From NCBI GenBank assembly GCA_047967505.1, contig CM106540.1: a stretch of DNA of 64,000 nucleotides. One strand, 5' to 3'. This DNA comes from Dipteris shenzhenensis. Taxonomy: Eukaryota; Polypodiophyta; Polypodiopsida; Gleicheniales. Below the pieces are notes generated by a model. The model was not told where the DNA came from and did no database searches. It was given only the letters and a program-made list of their open reading frames with translations. The position numbers were made by a program, and so were the translations under genes. Positions 58,952-64,000 of this stretch are shown here, piece by piece (positions within the stretch are counted from its first letter, which is position 1; every line of letters begins with the position of its first letter).

Positions 58952-61900
58952 TCAATGAAGATGCCTCTCTAGCAAGTCTCTTCCAAGAACCTTCGTGAAG
59001 ATGTCCGCAGCATTCTCTGTAGTCGGACAGTACACCAAGTCGACCTCTCCATCCATGATGAGCTCACGTACAAAGTGATATTGAATCTCAATGTGTTTTG
59101 TGCGAGCATGGAACACCGGGTTCTTTGCAATCACCATGCAACTCTGATTGTCACATGATAACTGTGTAGGCTTGTTCTGCAGGCTTGTTCTGCACTGCAC
59201 CCATGTCCCCCAAAATCCTCCTCAACCACATTGCCTCACAAGAAGCAAAGCATGCAGATTTGTACTTAGCCTCGGTAGAAGAAAGAGCAACTGTGGGTTT
59301 CTTCTTGGTGACCCATGACACAACTCCAGATCCAAGTGAGAAATAGTACCCTGTCACTGATCTCCTGCTATCCATGTCTCCTGCCCAAATCCGAGTCACA
59401 GAATCCAGTCAAGATGTTGCCCTTGGTATAGGTGATGCCATAATCAAGTGTGCCTTTAATGTATTTCAGCACTCGCATCCCTGCCCTCCAATGGTTCTCC
59501 CGGGGCTTATTGGAAAACCTGCTTAGTACACCAGTTGCAAAATTGATGTCCGGCCGTGTGTTGCATAGGTAAATCAAGCTGCACACAAGCCTTCTGTACT
59601 TCGCTTCGTCCACCAGTGGTGATGAATCCTTGTTTGAGAGCTTCACGTCAACCTCCATAAGGGTATCAGCTGTCTTGCACTCAGCCATGCCAAATGCCTT
59701 CAGTATCTCTCCAGTGTACTTCAGCTGTGAAATAAAGATCTGTTTCGGCTCCTGCCAAACTTCGATCCCAAAATAGAAATGCATCAGTCCGAGGTCTGTC
59801 ATTTCAAACTCTCTTCCTAGCAAATGCTTCGTCTACAAGATCTTCTCTTCATGGTTCCCTGTTATGACAAGGTCGTCCACATAAAGGACCACGATCATAC
59901 ACCTGCCTCCTTCTCTGAAGATATACAAATTTGCATCAGATGGGCTCCTCCTGAACCCGTTTTGCAAAAAGTAGGCATCAATTCACTGGTACCATGCTCG
60001 TGGGGCCTGTTTTAGCCCGTAAAGTGCCTTCTTCAGTTTGCAGACTACCTTCTGAACTGCGGATCTCAAAACCTAGTGGTTGTTCCACATATACCTCCTC
60101 CTTGAGATCTCCATTCAGAAAGGTGGATTTCACATCCATGTGAAACACGGGCCAACTTCCCTGGGCAGCTAAAGCCAAAACACTGCGAATTGTGGTTAGT
60201 CGAGCTATGGGAGCAAAAGTATCTTGATAATCAAAACCATGTACCTATGCAAATCCTTTTGCCATGAGCCGAGAGCCTTGTACTTATCCAACGTGCCATC
60301 GGACTTATACTTGGTCTTGTACACCCACTTGGTTCCGATTACCTTGCGTTTTGGTGGTCGATCCACAAGGTCCCAAGTGTTGTTCTGCATTATGGAGCCA
60401 TACTCCGATTGCATAGCCTCCATCCAAGACACTTGGGTTCATCAGCACGGATCACTTCTATCATCAAAGCATAGTTGACCAAGTGCTCCTGCGTCCTTCT
60501 TTGCTCCTCTAATCTCTTGGACCGACGGTGTTCGGATGGTTCCTCCTCAATGGTTGGAGGTTCTCTACCGTCCAAAAGCTACTTTACCCACTTTGGGAAT
60601 GGCCATTGCCATTGTGTCTTTGTAGGCTCTTCTTCATCTTCTTTGTCTTGAATCCTCCCAAGCACCATTGGGGGAGTTCGGTCTCTTGTTGGTGGCAGTA
60701 CTGGATGGATATCCTGGTCCTGGTTGTCTGGGAAGGAAGCATCCTCCTCCAATTGATGCAGCTGTTCTAAGAAGACCACATCACGACCTACAATTATCTT
60801 CTTGGTAACAGGGTTATAGAGATAGTAACCCTTTGCCTCTTCACTGTAGCCTAAGAAAATACACTTCTGACTCTTCAGTTCCCATTTGGTCCTGGTAGCA
60901 TCAGGGACATGCACAAAATAGTCACATCCAAAAACTCTGAAATGTGCAGCTGAAGGTTTCTTACCAGAAAAGGCTTGCAGTGGAGTCATCCCGTTCACAG
61001 CCTTCGTGTAGCTACGATTTTGGATGTAAACTGTAGTGTTACGTGCTTCAGCCTAGAAAGCCTTTGGCAAATCTTTCCCTTTCATCATACTCCGGCCCAT
61101 TTCGCAGATGGCGCGCATCTTGCGTGCTGCTGCTCCATTTTCCTGTGATGTATGTGGCGGGGGTTTCTGCCTCTTGATTCCATGACTTTTGCAGTAACTT
61201 TCGAATTCAGTTGATGTGAACTCTCCACCTCTATCTGATCTCAACTTCTTCACCTTCCTCCCCGATTCTTTCTCAACCATTACATGCCATTCCTTGAACC
61301 TACTGAAAGCCTCATCTTTAGTCTTCAAGAAGTATATCCATATCCTTCTACCGTAGTCGTCGATCAGCGTCATGAAGTAGTAGGAACCACCCAAAGCTTT
61401 TGTCTCCATCTTTCCATAGAGGTCCGTGTGAACGAGCTCTAGAGGAGCCTTTGCCCTATTCGCCTCTTTAGGAAAGGGCTGCCGATGCTGCTTGCCCATC
61501 ATGCAAGCTTCACATACATCGGGCAGATATGAAATTTTTGGTAGGTCTGCAATCATTCCACTTTTATGCATCTCCTTCAAAGAACTAAGGTTTAGATGAC
61601 CAAACCTCTCATGCCACAGCTTAGTGTTCTTCACATCTGCTCGAGCACTGAAAGCTAAGAGTTAGTCAACGTTGTTGCATCGTGTACCTTTACCAACGAC
61701 CTTTCCTTGAAGATCCAGGATCTGTGCACCATTCTTATCGAATTGGACTTTGAGGTTCCGATCCGTGATCGCAGAAACGGACAACAAGTTCCTCTTGATA
61801 TCTGGCACATAAAGAACATCGGACAACTGTTTTACAACTCCATCTGATTTGAAAGCAATCGTACCTTTTCCTTTTGCTAGACATTTTGCATCATTGCCGA

Positions 61901-62909
61901 CTGCTACCAGGATGTCATTCCCTACCGGCTGTAGAGAGGTATACCAATCCTTCCGACTGGTCATGTGGCGCGATGCACCACTGTCAATGATCCACAGTTC
62001 ATCTACAGGTATATGAATTGCCTCCGTGCAAATCTCCTCAATTACGATAAATAGCTCTATTGGTACTGCCTATGCGCTATTGCTGGACTCTTTCTTTACT
62101 CCGTTCTTCTCATCTGCAATCTTCTTTCGGCACTCATTCTGCTTGTGCACTGCCTTGTTGCAATAGAAGCAATTGATCTTCTTCTTTCTCTTTTTATCAT
62201 CAGAAGAAGATGGGTTACCAGAGTCCTTACCCTTATCTTTCTTTGATCCGGTCCAGAAAGCCGAATCTTCTCTAGTCCTCATCTTTTCACGCATCTCCTC
62301 CAGAAGCATCACGCTGAAATCCTCAAAGTTGAGGGGCAGATTTCTGTTCTATGTATTTAGTGCCGTAACAAGACCATCGTACTTTGATGGGAGAATCCAT
62401 ATGCACCTTCATGCTAGATTCTCGTTGGTGACGGTGATGCCAATCGCAATCATCTGATCGCGCAGATTCTTCACCCTAGTGATGAAATTCTCTACTGCTT
62501 CAGACTCAGACAACTTCTCATTCGCGAGTTGAGTCTCTAGATTCTGAATTCGTGTCGGATTCGTGGTCTCGTACTGATTTTTCAACACCATCCATGCCTC
62601 CTCCTCTGTGGTGACATGTTGAATTAATGCCATGACAGAATCACTAACACTGCATACAATAGAACACAGCGCATCTGCATTTCTTCTTGTCCACGCGAGA
62701 ATCTCATCTGCAATTGGTACTATCTGTTGTCCTGCATTGGCTGGATCCAGTCTCGCAACCGGCCTCACGTCCATCCCAATAGCAGTGTCCCAAAGCTCAT
62801 ATGCGCTTAGGATGGTCTTCATCTTGAACTTCCAGACTGGATAGTTAGAGCCGTTCAACTTTCCGCTTTCGCCGAACGGTGGGATTCGCAGTCTTGCCGG
62901 CTGGGCCAT
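58952..62909 (-). pseudogene. Copia element 2 gag-pol polyprotein, broken
   Basis: Minus-strand order from the ATG at 62909: gag (FGESGKLNGSNYPVWKFKM, then EEEAWMVLKNQYETTN), a CCHC knuckle CFYCNKAVHKQNEC near 62150, protease region with SRHMTSRKDW near 61950, GAG-pre-integrase KLWHERFGHLNLSSL, and integrase with VHTDLYG near 61430 and SDRGGEF near 61230. At the third catalytic position the motif reads AARKM rather than AERK. RT follows with IGTKWVYKTKYKSDG near 60310 and YVDD near 59870; RNase H includes [13 protein letters not shown] near 59270 and DIFTKVLG near 58985. From gag to about 60500 one frame is kept with a few stops; further on there are several frameshifts. Inactive. Confidence 0.9.
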
Positions 62910-62976
62910 CTCTCACAATCTGCTTGCAAACAGAAACACACTACCAAATCTTCTTGCTAGAGTTCAAGCTTTGATA

Positions 62977-63204
62977 CAGTCAAGGGATGCCTTCCCGCAC
63001 TTGCATGTAGCCTAGTTGGCGGTGTGCCAACTCTATCTGAAGCCGTCCAGCCATCAGGCCACACATGGCCCCCATCTGGTGTCCAAACCAGGACCTAGCA
63101 GATAACCGAGCTACTCAAATGCCTTCTCCTCATATGGGGGGCTTACAAGTAGAGTTAGCTAGTTCCCGTGTAGTTACATGAGAGTGGAGCATTGATATCT
63201 AACA
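62977..63204 (-). repeat. Copia element 2, 5' LTR
   Basis: 228 bp, same length as the 3' copy; the likely primer-binding site lies just inside at 62965-62976. Confidence 0.88.
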
Positions 63205-63640
63205 ATTGAAGGTTTGTGTTGTTTTTTGAATCCTCTTACTATTTGCTCCAAAGACACTTCATTTCCTCTTTGATATCTTATAAAAATCCCTCATTTCTAT
63301 TCAAGATGGGGTTAGAATGAACTCTCCTCTTGGTTACTCCAAAAGCACTTCGTTTCTACAAAAAGCATTGCAAATCAAACACTTTTGGGGCTAGAATGAA
63401 TCTTTCTACCAAGTGCTCAAACATTACTTCATTTTCCATTGTAAACTCTTTAAAATCTCTATTTCCACTCACATTGGAGGCTTCCTTTGCTTTTCCTATG
63501 AGTTGTTTTGTCTTTGAATTTAGTATCCAATATCACTTTTTAACTTTGTTCCTTATTATACTAATTCATATTTGTTTACTACCCACAAACAACCTCCTAA
63601 ACATTAAATCTTAATCCAAAACCACCCTCCCTCCAAGGCA
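63205..63640. other. AT-rich spacer, no gene seen
   Basis: Contains near-repeated phrases such as CACTTCATTTCC/CACTTCGTTTCT (near 63255 and 63345). A 94-aa open frame at 63330-63614 has hydrophobic composition but no recognisable domain. Confidence 0.45.
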
Positions 63641-63649
63641 TGTTTGTAC

Positions 63650-64000
63650 ATGAATGCAATGTTTTAGAAAGATTTGCAAAATAGAGCAAACTCTAGAGAG
63701 ATTGCGTAGCTTGGAGCAAGGCAATTAGGATGTGGAAGGTTATGCATCCAAATTCAATTTACTCTTGCAAGGTGTACCTACGGGCCTGCTCAGGAGGTAC
63801 TCAATGACTACTTCATTTAGAGGCTAGATCTGCGGATGGCATTGGCCACATTGGGTCGGACATATACACTTGTGGCGGTCATGGTGCAAGCAGTGCGAGC
63901 GAGGGAATCGCTACATGGGAGGACATCCAAAAATTGCAAATCCGGGAAGAGCAAATCTAAAAAGAAAATGGCCAAATCCAAGAAGTCGGATGACAGTGAG
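63650..64000 (+). pseudogene. Ty3/gypsy gag fragment, cut by the window end
   Basis: Plus-strand translation with stops and a frameshift gives gag-like text: LERLRSLEQGN, DVEGYASKFNLLLQGVP near 63700-63780, then EVLNDYF and LRMALATLGRTYTL near 63805-63870, ending in a Lys/Ser-rich segment before the expected zinc knuckle. It continues past 64000. Confidence 0.65.

Larger units (their letters stand above)
58670..63204 (-). mobile_element. Full-length, decayed Ty1/copia element 2
   Basis: On the minus strand the 5' LTR is 62977-63204 and the 3' LTR 58670-58897, both 228 bp, starting TGTTAGATATCAATG and ending CCCTTGACTG. By eye they differ at eight positions. A polypurine tract (TTGAGGGGGGG) precedes the 3' LTR, and TATCAAAGCTTG, resembling the end of an initiator-tRNA primer site, follows the 5' LTR. 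No target-site duplication was found and the LTR does not end in the usual CA, so the inner end may be off by a few bases. Different family from copia element 1. Confidence 0.88.

Noticed and set aside
1-64000. CRISPR arrays, bacterial operons or prophage
   Set aside because: No spacer-repeat arrays or prokaryotic gene organisation; introns and LTR retrotransposons show plant nuclear DNA.

Overview
The window is eukaryotic nuclear DNA from a land plant, most likely a gymnosperm (conifer-like). The evidence is two intron-containing genes with plant-type products, kilobase-long introns stuffed with transposable elements, and intergenic space made almost entirely of old Ty3/gypsy and Ty1/copia retrotransposons, CT/GA microsatellites and minisatellites. 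The organism assignment is inference; gene structure and element anatomy are read from the sequence.

Layout. 1-3.8 kb: intergenic, with a diverged direct repeat and a (GA)n tract. 3.8-11.5 kb, minus strand: a complete eight-exon gene for proteasome subunit beta type-7 (273 aa); its 3.5 kb intron 5 holds a retroelement remnant and its 2.5 kb intron 1 holds a DNA transposon plus gypsy fragments. 12.5-15.9 kb: a gag-only LTR element. 16.3-17.4 kb, minus: unassigned ORFs, one coiled-coil. 18.5-21.1 kb, minus: a gypsy pol interrupted by a copia RNase H piece and a LINE tail. 21.6-34.9 kb: a complex of one gypsy family with three ~1 kb LTRs (two plus, one minus), two plus-strand gag regions and a minus-strand RT, joined in an inverted arrangement near 31.1 kb. 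35.9-40.3 kb: two copia remnants. 41.4-43.1 kb, plus: a two-exon polyamine/amino-acid transporter of the PUT/LAT type (520 aa). 44.4-50.0 kb: a young copia element with near-identical LTRs and a 5-bp target-site duplication, inserted at a tRNA-like (SINE-like) sequence. 50.4-55.1 kb: an accessory island with a divergent histone H3-like exon, a strong RNA-type hairpin and three unrecognised minus-strand ORF sets with good splice sites. 55-58.6 kb: AT-rich intergenic and minisatellite. 58.7-63.2 kb, minus: a second, different copia element. The window ends inside a gypsy gag remnant.

The proteasome gene and the transporter are ordinary housekeeping genes about 30 kb apart with no sign of joint function. 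The least explained region is 50.4-55.1 kb.
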